A stretch of 64,000 bases of DNA from Chitinophaga jiangningensis (GTDB lineage: Bacteria; Bacteroidota; Bacteroidia; Chitinophagales; Chitinophagaceae), in assembly GCF_900142605.1 (NCBI RefSeq), contig NZ_FRBL01000010.1, positions 62,001 through 126,000 on the forward strand, given 5' to 3'. Shown here in pieces: positions 34,891 to 42,648 of the stretch. The first letter of the stretch is position 1. Each line of letters starts with the position of its first letter. The notes beneath the pieces were generated by a model. That model was not told where the DNA came from. It was given only the letters and a program-made list of their open reading frames with translations, and did not search any database. Both the position numbers and the translations under genes were made by a program.

Positions 34891-35478
34891 ATGTTTGCAA
34901 CAACCAATCAGGATACCGCTGTACAATTGTTAGAAGTTGTTGGTTTGGCAGAGCAGCCGGTATCTGAAAAGTTACAGGCGCTGGTAAATGCAGATGCACG
35001 TTACCTGAAAGATCTGAAAATTAACGTTACAAATGCACTGGGTGCAAGTACCCTCAGCAAGAAGGAAGCCTATCTGATAGGACTGTCTGTTGCGGTTAAC
35101 GAGAAGCATGCTGCACTGCAGTCATCCTTTGAGAAACTGGCTAAACAGGAAGGAGCCAATGAGAAAGAGGTAGCCGAGATTCTGAGCTGCACTTCCCTGA
35201 TGAATGCCAATAACATCTACTATAGATTCAGACATTTTGTAAATAAGGAGTTCTATACCACCACAGCTGCAGGTGTCCGAATGAGCATTATGGCAAATCC
35301 GGTGCTGGGCAAAGAGTTTTTCGAACTATTGAGCCTGGTTATCTCTGCGCTGAATGGTTGTGAAATGTGTGTTACCTCCCATGAAGAAGCGGTAGTAAAG
35401 CACGGAACTGAGCCGCAGCGTGTGCTGGAAGCGGTGAGACTGGGTGCTGTACTGAAGAGCCTTATTGTATTGTTATAA
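34891..35478 (+). CDS. AhpD-like alkylhydroperoxidase (carboxymuconolactone decarboxylase family)
   Basis: A 195-aa helical protein. The redox site C157-x2-C160-x3-H164 in NGCEMCVTSHE is the AhpD pattern. It probably recycles the peroxiredoxin encoded just upstream, using lipoyl or another dithiol donor. Length and motif position agree with AhpD rather than with true carboxymuconolactone decarboxylases. Confidence 0.88.
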   Translation: MFATTNQDTAVQLLEVVGLAEQPVSEKLQALVNADARYLKDLKINVTNALGASTLSKKEAYLIGLSVAVNEKHAALQSSFEKLAKQEGANEKEVAEILSCTSLMNANNIYYRFRHFVNKEFYTTTAAGVRMSIMANPVLGKEFFELLSLVISALNGCEMCVTSHEEAVVKHGTEPQRVLEAVRLGAVLKSLIVLL

Positions 35479-35580
35479 AAAATATATAAAAAGTAGAAAT
35501 CATACCGATTACTGCTGTAAACAATTGATTATTAAACTGATGTAAGATCAGGTATTAGTTGTGGACACCTATTATACATG

Positions 35581-35597
35581 ACAAATTTCAAATTTGT
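35581..35597. promoter_or_regulatory. Perfect palindrome upstream of rpmB
   Basis: ACAAATTTCAAATTTGT has 8-base arms around a central C. It lies 21 bp upstream of the -33 element and has no T-run after it, so an operator is more likely than a terminator. Confidence 0.45.
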
Positions 35598-35618
35598 GAA
35601 TAAATTCATGCAATAATA

Positions 35619-35650
35619 TTTGCTAAGTCCACAAAAAAAACTGACTTTTG
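35619..35650 (+). promoter_or_regulatory. Promoter of rpmB-rpmG-DUF4295
   Basis: TTTG at 35619-35622, a 20-base spacer, then GACTTTTG at 35643-35650. Start near 35657 leaves a leader of only about 15 nt. Confidence 0.65.
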
Positions 35651-35671
35651 CATTCCTAAAATTTTTAGATC

Positions 35672-35908
35672 ATGGCAAGAGTATGTCAGGTGACAGGAAA
35701 GAAGCCGATTACAGGTCACCATGTTTCCTTCTCCAACATTAAGACAAAGAGAAGGTTTCTGCCTAACCTGCAGAAAAAACGTTTTTTCCTGGCGGAAGAA
35801 GACAAATGGATATCTTTAAAGGTATCTGCTGACGGTTTGAGAACCATCAATAAGAGAGGTTTGTATGCAGTAGTGAAGGAATTGCGTGCAGCTGGTCAGG
35901 AAATTTAA
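35672..35908 (+). CDS. rpmB: 50S ribosomal protein L28
   Basis: A 78-aa basic protein beginning MARVCQVTGKKPITGHHVSF, the bL28 signature, with TKRRFLPNLQKKRFF in the middle. First gene of a small ribosomal operon, with rpmG 29 bp downstream. It has a strong promoter and a very short leader. Confidence 0.97.
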   Translation: MARVCQVTGKKPITGHHVSFSNIKTKRRFLPNLQKKRFFLAEEDKWISLKVSADGLRTINKRGLYAVVKELRAAGQEI

Positions 35909-35937
35909 TTCTAGGACTCACTTAATTTGTATACAAA

Positions 35938-36120
35938 ATGGCAAAAAAAGGTAACAGAGTGCAGGTAATTCTGGAATGCACTGAGCATAAAACCTCAGGT
36001 CTGGCTGGAACTTCCCGTTACATCTCTACAAAGAATAAGAAAAATACTCCAGAGCGTCTGGAGCTGAAGAAGTACAACCCTATCATGAGAAAGGTGACTG
36101 TACACAAAGAAATTAAATAG
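35938..36120 (+). CDS. rpmG: 50S ribosomal protein L33
   Basis: A 60-aa protein, MAKKGNRVQVILECTEHKTS followed by YISTKNKKNTPERLELKKYNP, typical of bL33. Only one cysteine remains, so it is the zinc-free form. Second gene of the rpmB operon. Confidence 0.97.
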   Translation: MAKKGNRVQVILECTEHKTSGLAGTSRYISTKNKKNTPERLELKKYNPIMRKVTVHKEIK

Positions 36121-36195
36121 TTAATTGTTAGTGGTTAATGGCTGTAATGCAATACACGGCCATATAGCCATCGACCATAAAACAAATGCAATACA

Positions 36196-36369
36196 ATGGC
36201 AAAAGCAGTTTCAAAGAACTCGAAGGTAAAAGACGCTAAAGCAGCAGCTGATGCAAAGGTGTGGACTAAAGTTGTGAAAGCAGTACGCTCTCCTAAAACT
36301 GGTGCCTATACTTTCAAAGAAGCTATCGTGCACAAAGACAAAGTGCAGGAGCATATCAACGCTAAGTAA
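36196..36369 (+). CDS. DUF4295 small basic protein (ribosome-associated)
   Basis: A 57-aa protein: MAKAVSKNSKVKDAKAAADA, then KVWTKVVKAVRSPKTGAY and TFKEAIVHKDKVQEHINAK. It matches the small Bacteroidota DUF4295 protein that regularly follows rpmG. It is rich in lysine and alanine like ribosomal proteins. A Bacteroidota-specific large-subunit protein named bL38 has been described from a Flavobacterium ribosome, and I suspect from memory that this is the same family. It ends the operon before a strong terminator. Confidence 0.88.
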   Translation: MAKAVSKNSKVKDAKAAADAKVWTKVVKAVRSPKTGAYTFKEAIVHKDKVQEHINAK

Positions 36370-36394
36370 TTCGGCTTTACTAATATTATACTTA

Positions 36395-36423
36395 AAAGCT
36401 GTCCCTTAACAGGACAGCTTTTT
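36395..36423 (+). terminator. Terminator of the rpmB operon
   Basis: Perfect 10-bp stem AAAGCTGTCC (36395-36404) with GGACAGCTTT (36412-36421), followed by TTT. Confidence 0.9.
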
Positions 36424-36439
36424 GTGTTTGCATATATGG

Positions 36440-36755
36440 CTCCCTGCGATCCTCCAACTCATGGAAGAGGGGACCCATCCGGTCCACACGCGGCGTAATC
36501 CTCCGGAGTATTTAAGATAATTAACGACGCTCACTGTCTGGATACAGCGAACTACCTAATCCACACGTGTTGCATTCGCCGTAGCAGTTAAGGGAAATAA
36601 CAACTCCCGCTGGCGGGTAGAGCGGATCACCCGGTCCCCCACGCGGCGCAATTCAACGCAGCAGTTAACCATAAATAACGAACTCCCGATGCCGGGGAGA
36701 GGGGACCACCCGGTCCGCTCTCCCCGGCTTTACCGGCACCGCAGGTGCCGGTAAA
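36440..36755. repeat. Degenerate tandem repeats with GC-rich hairpins
   Basis: Fragments of one motif recur near 36463, 36615 and 36695: AGAGGGGACCACCCGGTCC or decayed forms, followed by ACGCGGCG and CAGTTAA-AATAACGAACTCCCG. The last copy forms a 17-bp stem (36691-36707 with 36712-36728, one mismatch). It is followed by TTTACCGGCACC with its complement (36729-36740, 36744-36755, loop GCA). This fills the gap between the rpmB operon and ftsY. No ORF is credible. Confidence 0.6.
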
Positions 36756-36882
36756 ACCGGGATAGCAACCATCAAAACGCAAGCCATCGCGATAACAGCC
36801 CTTCTTTCCAAGAAAAGCCGTATTTTAGCGACCTGAATTGAAAAATGAACCCGGCCGCCATCGTTGGCCCACTATTACTAAT

Positions 36883-37845
36883 ATGAGCTTTTTCAAAAAT
36901 CTATTCTCCAGAGAGAAAAAGGAAAGCCTGGATCAGGGACTCCAAAAAACAAAGGAAAGTTTCCTCTCCAGGATCGGACGCGCCATCGCCGGTAAGTCCA
37001 CCGTCGACACCGAAGTACTGGATAACCTCGAAGAAGCATTGGTGTCTGCCGATGTAGGTGTGGAAACCACTGTGAAAATCATCGATAAAATCGAACAACG
37101 CGTTGCGAAAGATAAGTACTTGGGAACGAGCGAGTTGAACAGGTTACTGCAAGAAGAAATTGCAGCACTCCTGGTGGACGCCCCGGATAGCGGCTTCCGC
37201 GATTTTGACGTCCCTGCCGATAAAAAGCCTTACGTAATCATGGTCGTAGGTGTGAACGGCGTAGGTAAAACCACCACCATCGGAAAACTCGCCTATAACT
37301 TCAAAAAAGCGGGTAAAAGCGTATTGCTCGGTGCTGCCGATACTTTCCGCGCAGCAGCCGTAGATCAACTCACCATCTGGAGCGACAGGGTAGGCGTGCC
37401 TATCGTAAAACAGGCCATGGGCTCCGACCCGGGCGCCGTTGCCTTCGATACCGTACAAAGTGGCGTTGCCCGCGATGTAGATGTGATCATCATCGATACC
37501 GCCGGCCGCCTCCACAATAAAATCCACCTGATGGACGAGCTAAGCAAAATCAAACGTGTGATGAAAAAGGTAATCCCCGACGCACCACATGAAGTATTAC
37601 TCGTACTCGACGGTTCCACCGGCCAGAATGCGGTAGAACAGGCTAAGCAGTTTACCGCCGCAACCGAAGTGACTTCCCTCGCCATCACCAAACTGGATGG
37701 TACCGCAAAAGGTGGGGTAGTGCTCGCCATTGCCAATCAGTTCAAAATCCCGGTTAAATACATCGGCATTGGCGAAAAAATGGAAGACCTGCAGGTATTC
37801 GATAAGCATGCCTTCGTTGATTCTCTGTTTAGTGTAAATGATTGA
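36883..37845 (+). CDS. ftsY: Signal recognition particle receptor FtsY
   Basis: A 320-aa SRP-GTPase that docks SRP-bound ribosomes at the membrane. I start at the ATG at 36883 (MSFFKNLFSREKKESLDQGL); an upstream TTG extension lacks family similarity. It has the short N domain without a long acidic A domain. The G1 motif is GVNGVGKTTTIGKL, followed by ADTFRAAAVDQL, IIDTAGRLHNK, ITKLDGTAKGGV and the C-terminal YIGIGEKMEDLQVFD. Confidence 0.96.
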   Translation: MSFFKNLFSREKKESLDQGLQKTKESFLSRIGRAIAGKSTVDTEVLDNLEEALVSADVGVETTVKIIDKIEQRVAKDKYLGTSELNRLLQEEIAALLVDAPDSGFRDFDVPADKKPYVIMVVGVNGVGKTTTIGKLAYNFKKAGKSVLLGAADTFRAAAVDQLTIWSDRVGVPIVKQAMGSDPGAVAFDTVQSGVARDVDVIIIDTAGRLHNKIHLMDELSKIKRVMKKVIPDAPHEVLLVLDGSTGQNAVEQAKQFTAATEVTSLAITKLDGTAKGGVVLAIANQFKIPVKYIGIGEKMEDLQVFDKHAFVDSLFSVND

Positions 37846-37918
37846 TTTTGAATTAAATGTAATTCCTAGTTAGAATTTTAAATCACTTTTGTTTAAAATT
37901 TTACTTTAAATAAAACGG

Positions 37919-38018
37919 AGCTGACCAACGAGCGAACAAATGCATTTACATTTGCATTATATCAAAAACGCTTATTGGTCAGCTTTTTGTTTGGCTTTCC
38001 GTATCTGACCAGTTTTTT
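37919..38018 (+). terminator. Overlapping alternative terminators after ftsY
   Basis: Segment A, AGCTGACCAA (37919-37928), pairs with segment B, TTGGTCAGCT (37975-37984), followed by TTTTT; the loop itself holds AGCG/CGCT and CAAATG/CATTTG pairs. Segment C, CTGACC (38005-38010), can pair instead with GGTCAG in B and is followed by AGTTTTTT. The two structures exclude each other. Confidence 0.65.
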
Positions 38019-38093
38019 GTTGCCACATAACCGAGCCTTCGCTAAATTAGAGTAGTTGTTTTTTGGTACCCTTTTTAATAACAATTCGTAGTT

Positions 38094-38972
38094 ATGAATA
38101 TTTCAAGCATAGACCGAGTTGATAATATTACACCGGAGGAATTCAAAAGAAACTATTACCTGCCACGTAAACCGGTAGTAATTACAGCTCTCAGTAAACA
38201 ATGGCCAGCTAAAGAGAAGTGGACATGGGATTATTTCAAATCCATCGTAGGCGATAAAACGGTAGGCGTCTACAACAATACCAGGGCAGATGCCAACACG
38301 CCCGTAAACGGCGCGGATGATTACATCCGGTTTGGCGACTATCTCGACCTCATCCAGAAAGGCCCGGTAGCGCTTCGCATCTTCCTGTTTAATATCTTCC
38401 AGCACGCACCGCAACTCACGGAAGATTTCACCTGGCCCGACAAATTCTCCAAAGGTCTCCTTAAAAAATATCCCATGCTGTTTGTAGGCGGAGCAGGCTC
38501 CGTTGCACATATGCATTACGATATCGACCTTTCCCATATTTTCCATACCCAGTTCGTAGGCCGCAAAAGAGTGCTGTTGCTGGAAAATAAACAATCGCCC
38601 TACATTTACCGCATGCCATTTACGGTAGAGAGCGCTGCTGATTTTGTCAACTGGCACCAGCAGCTGAATACGGCCGACTTCCCGGCGCTGAACTACGCCA
38701 CCGGCCTCACCACCATCCTCGAGCACGGGGATACACTGTTTATGCCCGGCGGCTACTGGCACCATATGGAGTACCTCGACAGCGGTTTTGCCATGAGCCT
38801 GCGCGCACTCGATCATTCCCTGGCAGGTAAACTCAACGGACTCTATCATATAGTAGGACTCCGCGGTATGAACAACCTGCTCATCAAAATGGCGCCCCAG
38901 TGGTGGTACCACAAAAAACGGGAACTGGCCAAATCCAGGGCAGATAAGTTGATCAAAGCAATCTCAGCATAA
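38094..38972 (+). CDS. JmjC-like cupin (Cupin_8) protein
   Basis: A 292-aa protein of the iron/2-oxoglutarate oxygenase type. The N-terminal signature EEFKRNYYLPRKPVVITAL is followed by an iron-ligand motif in HMHYDIDLSH (H-x-D) and a distal histidine in GGYWHHMEY. Family members hydroxylate protein side chains, including ribosomal proteins. The substrate here is unknown, but the neighbour rimO modifies ribosomal protein S12, so a translation-related role is worth testing. It is transcribed alone. Confidence 0.83.
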   Translation: MNISSIDRVDNITPEEFKRNYYLPRKPVVITALSKQWPAKEKWTWDYFKSIVGDKTVGVYNNTRADANTPVNGADDYIRFGDYLDLIQKGPVALRIFLFNIFQHAPQLTEDFTWPDKFSKGLLKKYPMLFVGGAGSVAHMHYDIDLSHIFHTQFVGRKRVLLLENKQSPYIYRMPFTVESAADFVNWHQQLNTADFPALNYATGLTTILEHGDTLFMPGGYWHHMEYLDSGFAMSLRALDHSLAGKLNGLYHIVGLRGMNNLLIKMAPQWWYHKKRELAKSRADKLIKAISA

Positions 38973-39045
38973 ATCGGTTTAGCAGCTGTAAATAGTTTAT
39001 TTGCAGCTGTTTATCTTTAATTTCATAATTATCAATTCTTTTTGT

Positions 39046-39053
39046 TACCTTTG
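39046..39053 (+). promoter_or_regulatory. -7 element of the rimO promoter
   Basis: TACCTTTG is an exact TAnnTTTG match. TTTC at 39021-39024 lies 21 bases upstream. It predicts a start near 39060 and a ~134-nt leader. Confidence 0.55.
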
Positions 39054-39148
39054 CACCTTCCTTACTCAACCCCCACTAAGGCTCAAAGTCACGTACAGTA
39101 AGTCTGCTGTTTTATCATGTTAGTGTCTGTGTGTCTTCGTGGCGGTAA

Positions 39149-39174
39149 GCGGTCCGGCAGGTAGTCTGCACCGC
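39149..39174 (+). promoter_or_regulatory. Hairpin in the rimO leader
   Basis: GCGGT (39149-39153) and GCAG (39157-39160) pair with CTGC and ACCGC (39166-39174) around a GTAGT loop. It ends 20 nt before the TTG start, so it could affect initiation. Confidence 0.45.
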
Positions 39175-39193
39175 AAGCGCTAAAACATTCGCA

Positions 39194-40501
39194 TTGAAGA
39201 CGAAAACTTTAAAGAAAGACAAGGTTAATATTATTACACTTGGTTGTTCCAAGAACATGGTTGATTCGGAAGTATTGAGCGGTCAGCTCGCTGCTAACGA
39301 AATTGACGTAGTGCACGAAAGCACAAAGAGAGATCATAACATCGTAGTTGTAAACACCTGCGGTTTTATTGACAAAGCCAAGGAAGAATCCATCAACACC
39401 ATCCTCGAACAGGTAGAACTCAAAGAACGCGGCAAACTGGACAAAGTTTATGTCACAGGCTGCCTGAGCGAACGCTACCGTGGCGATCTGGAATCAGAGA
39501 TCGCAGGCGTGGATGCCTGGTTTGGAACCATGGAGCTCCCGCTTATCCTTAAAAAATTTGATGCAGACTATAAGGCAGAACTGATCGGAGAACGACTGTT
39601 AGCGACTCCTTCTCACTATGCCTATCTGAAAATTGCAGAAGGGTGTAACCGTACCTGCGCTTTCTGTGCCATCCCGCTTATGCGTGGTCAGCACGTTTCC
39701 AAACCAATTGAAGAACTGGTGGCAGAAGCAGAAAAGCTGGTAAAATCCGGTGTGAAAGAGATCATGCTCATTGCACAGGAACTCACCTACTACGGCCTGG
39801 ATCTCTACAAACAACGTCGCCTTGGCGACCTGATGAGAGCCCTCGCACAGGTAGAAGGCCTGCAATGGATTCGCCTTCACTACGCTTATCCTACCAAGTT
39901 TCCGATGGAAATCCTGGATGTGATGAACGAGTTTCCGAACATCTGCAAGTACCTGGATATGCCTTTGCAGCACGCCGCCAATGGTATGCTCAAAGCCATG
40001 AAACGCCAGATCACCCGCGAGGAAATCGAAGACCTGGTACATGCCATTCGTGAAAAAGTGCCTGGTATCGCTTTACGTACCACCCTCATCGCCGGCTTCC
40101 CTGGTGAAACCGAAGATGATGTGGAGGAACTGAAAGGATTCCTCGAAAGAATGCGCTTCGACCGTGTAGGCGTATTCACCTACAGCCATGAAGAAGGTAC
40201 CAGCGCCTACGAGCTGGAAGACAATATCCCGGCTGAGGAAAAAGAAAGAAGAGCACAGGACATTATGGCCGTGCAACAGGAAATCTCCCTGGAGAAAAAC
40301 CAGGAAATGGTAGGGAAGGTTTTCAAAGTAATCGTAGACAAAAAAGAGTCCGGCAGGTATCTTGCCCGCACTGAATTTGACTCTGTGGAAGTAGATAATG
40401 AAGTGATCATCAATACCACCAAACGCCTTAAACCCGGCGACTTCGTGGAAGTGCGCATCACCAAAGCATTCGACTACGACCTCGAAGGAGAACTGGTGTA
40501 A
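39194..40501 (+). CDS. rimO: Ribosomal protein S12 methylthiotransferase RimO
   Basis: A 435-aa radical SAM enzyme that adds a methylthio group to an aspartate of S12. The LGCSKNMVDSE signature separates RimO from MiaB. The N-terminal cluster is held by C18, C56 and C90; the radical SAM cluster is C151-x3-C155-x2-C158 (CNRTCAFC). A C-terminal TRAM domain follows (about 370-435). The start is TTG (MKTKTLKKDKVNIITLGC); no in-frame ATG lies before the essential C18. Confidence 0.96.
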   Translation: MKTKTLKKDKVNIITLGCSKNMVDSEVLSGQLAANEIDVVHESTKRDHNIVVVNTCGFIDKAKEESINTILEQVELKERGKLDKVYVTGCLSERYRGDLESEIAGVDAWFGTMELPLILKKFDADYKAELIGERLLATPSHYAYLKIAEGCNRTCAFCAIPLMRGQHVSKPIEELVAEAEKLVKSGVKEIMLIAQELTYYGLDLYKQRRLGDLMRALAQVEGLQWIRLHYAYPTKFPMEILDVMNEFPNICKYLDMPLQHAANGMLKAMKRQITREEIEDLVHAIREKVPGIALRTTLIAGFPGETEDDVEELKGFLERMRFDRVGVFTYSHEEGTSAYELEDNIPAEEKERRAQDIMAVQQEISLEKNQEMVGKVFKVIVDKKESGRYLARTEFDSVEVDNEVIINTTKRLKPGDFVEVRITKAFDYDLEGELV

Positions 40502-40528
40502 GCAGCCCAGCAGGCGTTGCGGCTTTGT

Positions 40529-40613
40529 CCGGGCAAAAAGCCCGGTAACAGAAAAAATATTTCAACAGTCCCCTCAATAAAAAGGGGCCTATTACAACAG
40601 CTCCCGACGGAGC
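40529..40613 (+). promoter_or_regulatory. Three successive hairpins in the DEAD-box gene leader
   Basis: CCGGGC/GCCCGG (40529-40534, 40540-40545), CCCCT/AGGGG (40570-40574, 40583-40587) and GCTCC/GGAGC (40600-40604, 40609-40613). The last ends 17 nt before the ATG. The first could also end rimO, but it has no T-run. Confidence 0.5.
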
Positions 40614-40630
40614 TTGATCAATGTAAATCA

Positions 40631-42394
40631 ATGACAACATTTGAATCTCTGGGCTTAAAAGAGTCCATCTTAAAGGGAATTACAGACTTGGGCTTTGTTG
40701 CTCCAACCCCTATTCAGGAAAAGGCAATTCCCGTATTATTGAGTGGTGACCGCGACTTCGTAGGTCTTGCCCAGACGGGCACGGGTAAAACAGCAGCTTT
40801 TGGCCTGCCTTTACTCCAGCAAATCGATGTAAATCTGCATAAACCACAGGGACTGGTGCTTTGCCCTACCCGTGAGCTTTGTCTGCAGATTACCAATGAC
40901 CTGAAAAACTTCAGCAAACACCTCGGTGACGTGAGCATCGTAGCCGTTTACGGTGGCTCCAGCATTGTACAGCAACTGCGCGAACTGAAAAGAGGCGTGC
41001 ACATTGTTGTTGCTACACCGGGCCGCCTGCTCGATATCATCGACCGTGGCGCAATCAACTTCGACAACGTACGCTACGCCGTACTGGATGAAGCGGATGA
41101 AATGCTGAACATGGGCTTCCAGGAAGACATCAACAGCATCCTCTCCAACACCCCTGAAGAAAAAACAACGTGGTTGTTTTCCGCTACCATGCCACAGGAA
41201 GTACGCCGAATCGCCCAGAAATACATGGAAGATCCGTTTGAACTGACTGTAGGTAACAAAAACAGCGGTAACGCCAATATCGAACACGAATACTACGTGG
41301 TACGCCCACGCGAAAAATATGCGGCACTGAAACGCCTGGTTGACTACAACCCGGATATCTTCGGTATCGTTTTTACCCGTACTAAAATTGAATCACAGGA
41401 AATCGCTGAATCACTGATCAAAGACGGTTACAATGCAGATGCCCTGCACGGTGACCTGACCCAGCAACAGCGTGATAAAGTGATGAAACGCTTCCGCGAA
41501 AGAGCCCTCCAGGTACTGGTAGCTACTGACGTGGCAGCACGTGGTATCGACGTTGACAACGTTACGCACGTTATCAACTACGAACTGCCTGATGACGTAG
41601 AAAACTACACCCACCGTTCCGGCCGTACCGCCAGAGCTGGTAAATCCGGTACTTCTATCGCCATCATCAGCAGCCGCGACATCGGTAAAATCCGTCAGAT
41701 CGAAAGAGTAATCGGTAAGAAATTTACCAAAGGTGATGTTCCGGACGGTTTCGCCGTTTGCGAAAAACAACTCTTCGGCCTGGTACACAGAGTGCATAAC
41801 GTAACTGTAAACGAAGAACAGATCGAACCATACCTGGAACGCATCAACGAAGAATTTGCCAACATGAGCAAAGAAGAGCTGATCAAGCGTTTCGCTTCCC
41901 TGGAATTTAACCAGTTCCTGGAATACTACCAGGATGCAGCTGATCTGAACGTAAAAGAAGAAAAACGCAGCTTCGAAGACAGACGCCGTGAGAACAGCAA
42001 GTTTACCCGCCTGTTCATCAACCTCGGCTCTGTGGACGATTTCAACCGCGGCGATATGCTCCGTTACCTGTGCGATAACACCGGTTTACGTGGTAACAAA
42101 ATCGGCCGTATCGACCTGAAAGGCGTTTACTCCTTCTTTGAAGTAGAAAATGATGCCGTTGAAAAAGTAACACAATCCTTCAAGAAAGTGGAATACAACG
42201 GTCGCTCCGTAAGGATCGAAATGTCCCAGGACGGTGATAAACGTCGTGGCGGCGGCGGTGGCGGACGCAGAGAAGATGGCGGTCCACGCAAACGCTGGCA
42301 CAGCACCGAAGGTGGTGGCGGTAACCGCGGAGAAAAAAGAGAGTACTCCGGCGGTGGCAGCAGACCTCCGTTCAAACGTAAGTTCAATGCCTAA
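40631..42394 (+). CDS. DEAD-box RNA helicase with DbpA-type RNA-binding domain
   Basis: A 587-aa helicase starting at the ATG at 40631 (MTTFESLGLKESILKGI). Motifs are the Q motif GFVAPTPIQ, AQTGTGKTAAF, PTRELCLQ, DEADEML, SAT, and HRSGRTARAG. After the helicase core, RLFINLGSVDDFNRGDML through IGRIDLKGVYSFFEVE matches a DbpA RNA-binding domain. The tail is rich in Gly and Arg (RRGGGGGGRRED). Such enzymes remodel rRNA during ribosome assembly or in the cold. The structured leader suggests post-transcriptional control. Confidence 0.92.
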   Translation: MTTFESLGLKESILKGITDLGFVAPTPIQEKAIPVLLSGDRDFVGLAQTGTGKTAAFGLPLLQQIDVNLHKPQGLVLCPTRELCLQITNDLKNFSKHLGDVSIVAVYGGSSIVQQLRELKRGVHIVVATPGRLLDIIDRGAINFDNVRYAVLDEADEMLNMGFQEDINSILSNTPEEKTTWLFSATMPQEVRRIAQKYMEDPFELTVGNKNSGNANIEHEYYVVRPREKYAALKRLVDYNPDIFGIVFTRTKIESQEIAESLIKDGYNADALHGDLTQQQRDKVMKRFRERALQVLVATDVAARGIDVDNVTHVINYELPDDVENYTHRSGRTARAGKSGTSIAIISSRDIGKIRQIERVIGKKFTKGDVPDGFAVCEKQLFGLVHRVHNVTVNEEQIEPYLERINEEFANMSKEELIKRFASLEFNQFLEYYQDAADLNVKEEKRSFEDRRRENSKFTRLFINLGSVDDFNRGDMLRYLCDNTGLRGNKIGRIDLKGVYSFFEVENDAVEKVTQSFKKVEYNGRSVRIEMSQDGDKRRGGGGGGRREDGGPRKRWHSTEGGGGNRGEKREYSGGGSRPPFKRKFNA

Positions 42395-42410
42395 TTAGCA
42401 TAATAAGCTA

Positions 42411-42561
42411 AGAGGTTGTATTAAAAGTAATTTTTCTGACAATATCCCACCGCGTAAAGCGGAACCTGAACTGATGACACCAGCGGTGCCATTAACAATC
42501 GGTCAAAAGATCGATAACAGGAATGGGAAAGAAACAGACAACTACTTTTAATACAACCTCT
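42411..42561. mobile_element. MITE-like element, 21-bp terminal inverted repeats
   Basis: AGAGGTTGTATTAAAAGTA at 42411-42429 recurs inverted at 42543-42561; the match extends to 21 bases with one change. The ~109-bp interior has no ORF. Ends of the GAGGTTGTATTAAAA kind resemble those of some Bacteroidota insertion sequences. I see no target duplication. As RNA it would form a long hairpin after the helicase gene, followed by TTCTTTTTC, so it may also terminate transcription. Confidence 0.65.
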
Positions 42562-42648
42562 TTCTTTTTCCGGAGAATCCGAAAATTTTTTCTTTGCTTT
42601 GAAAATTAAACTATCTTGTTAATCCAGACAATTCAACCAAGCAGAGCT

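Noticed and set aside
39054..39193. rimO leader considered as SRP RNA or another known structured RNA
   Set aside because: The conserved SRP tetraloop region and other hallmarks are absent. Only a simple hairpin is seen.
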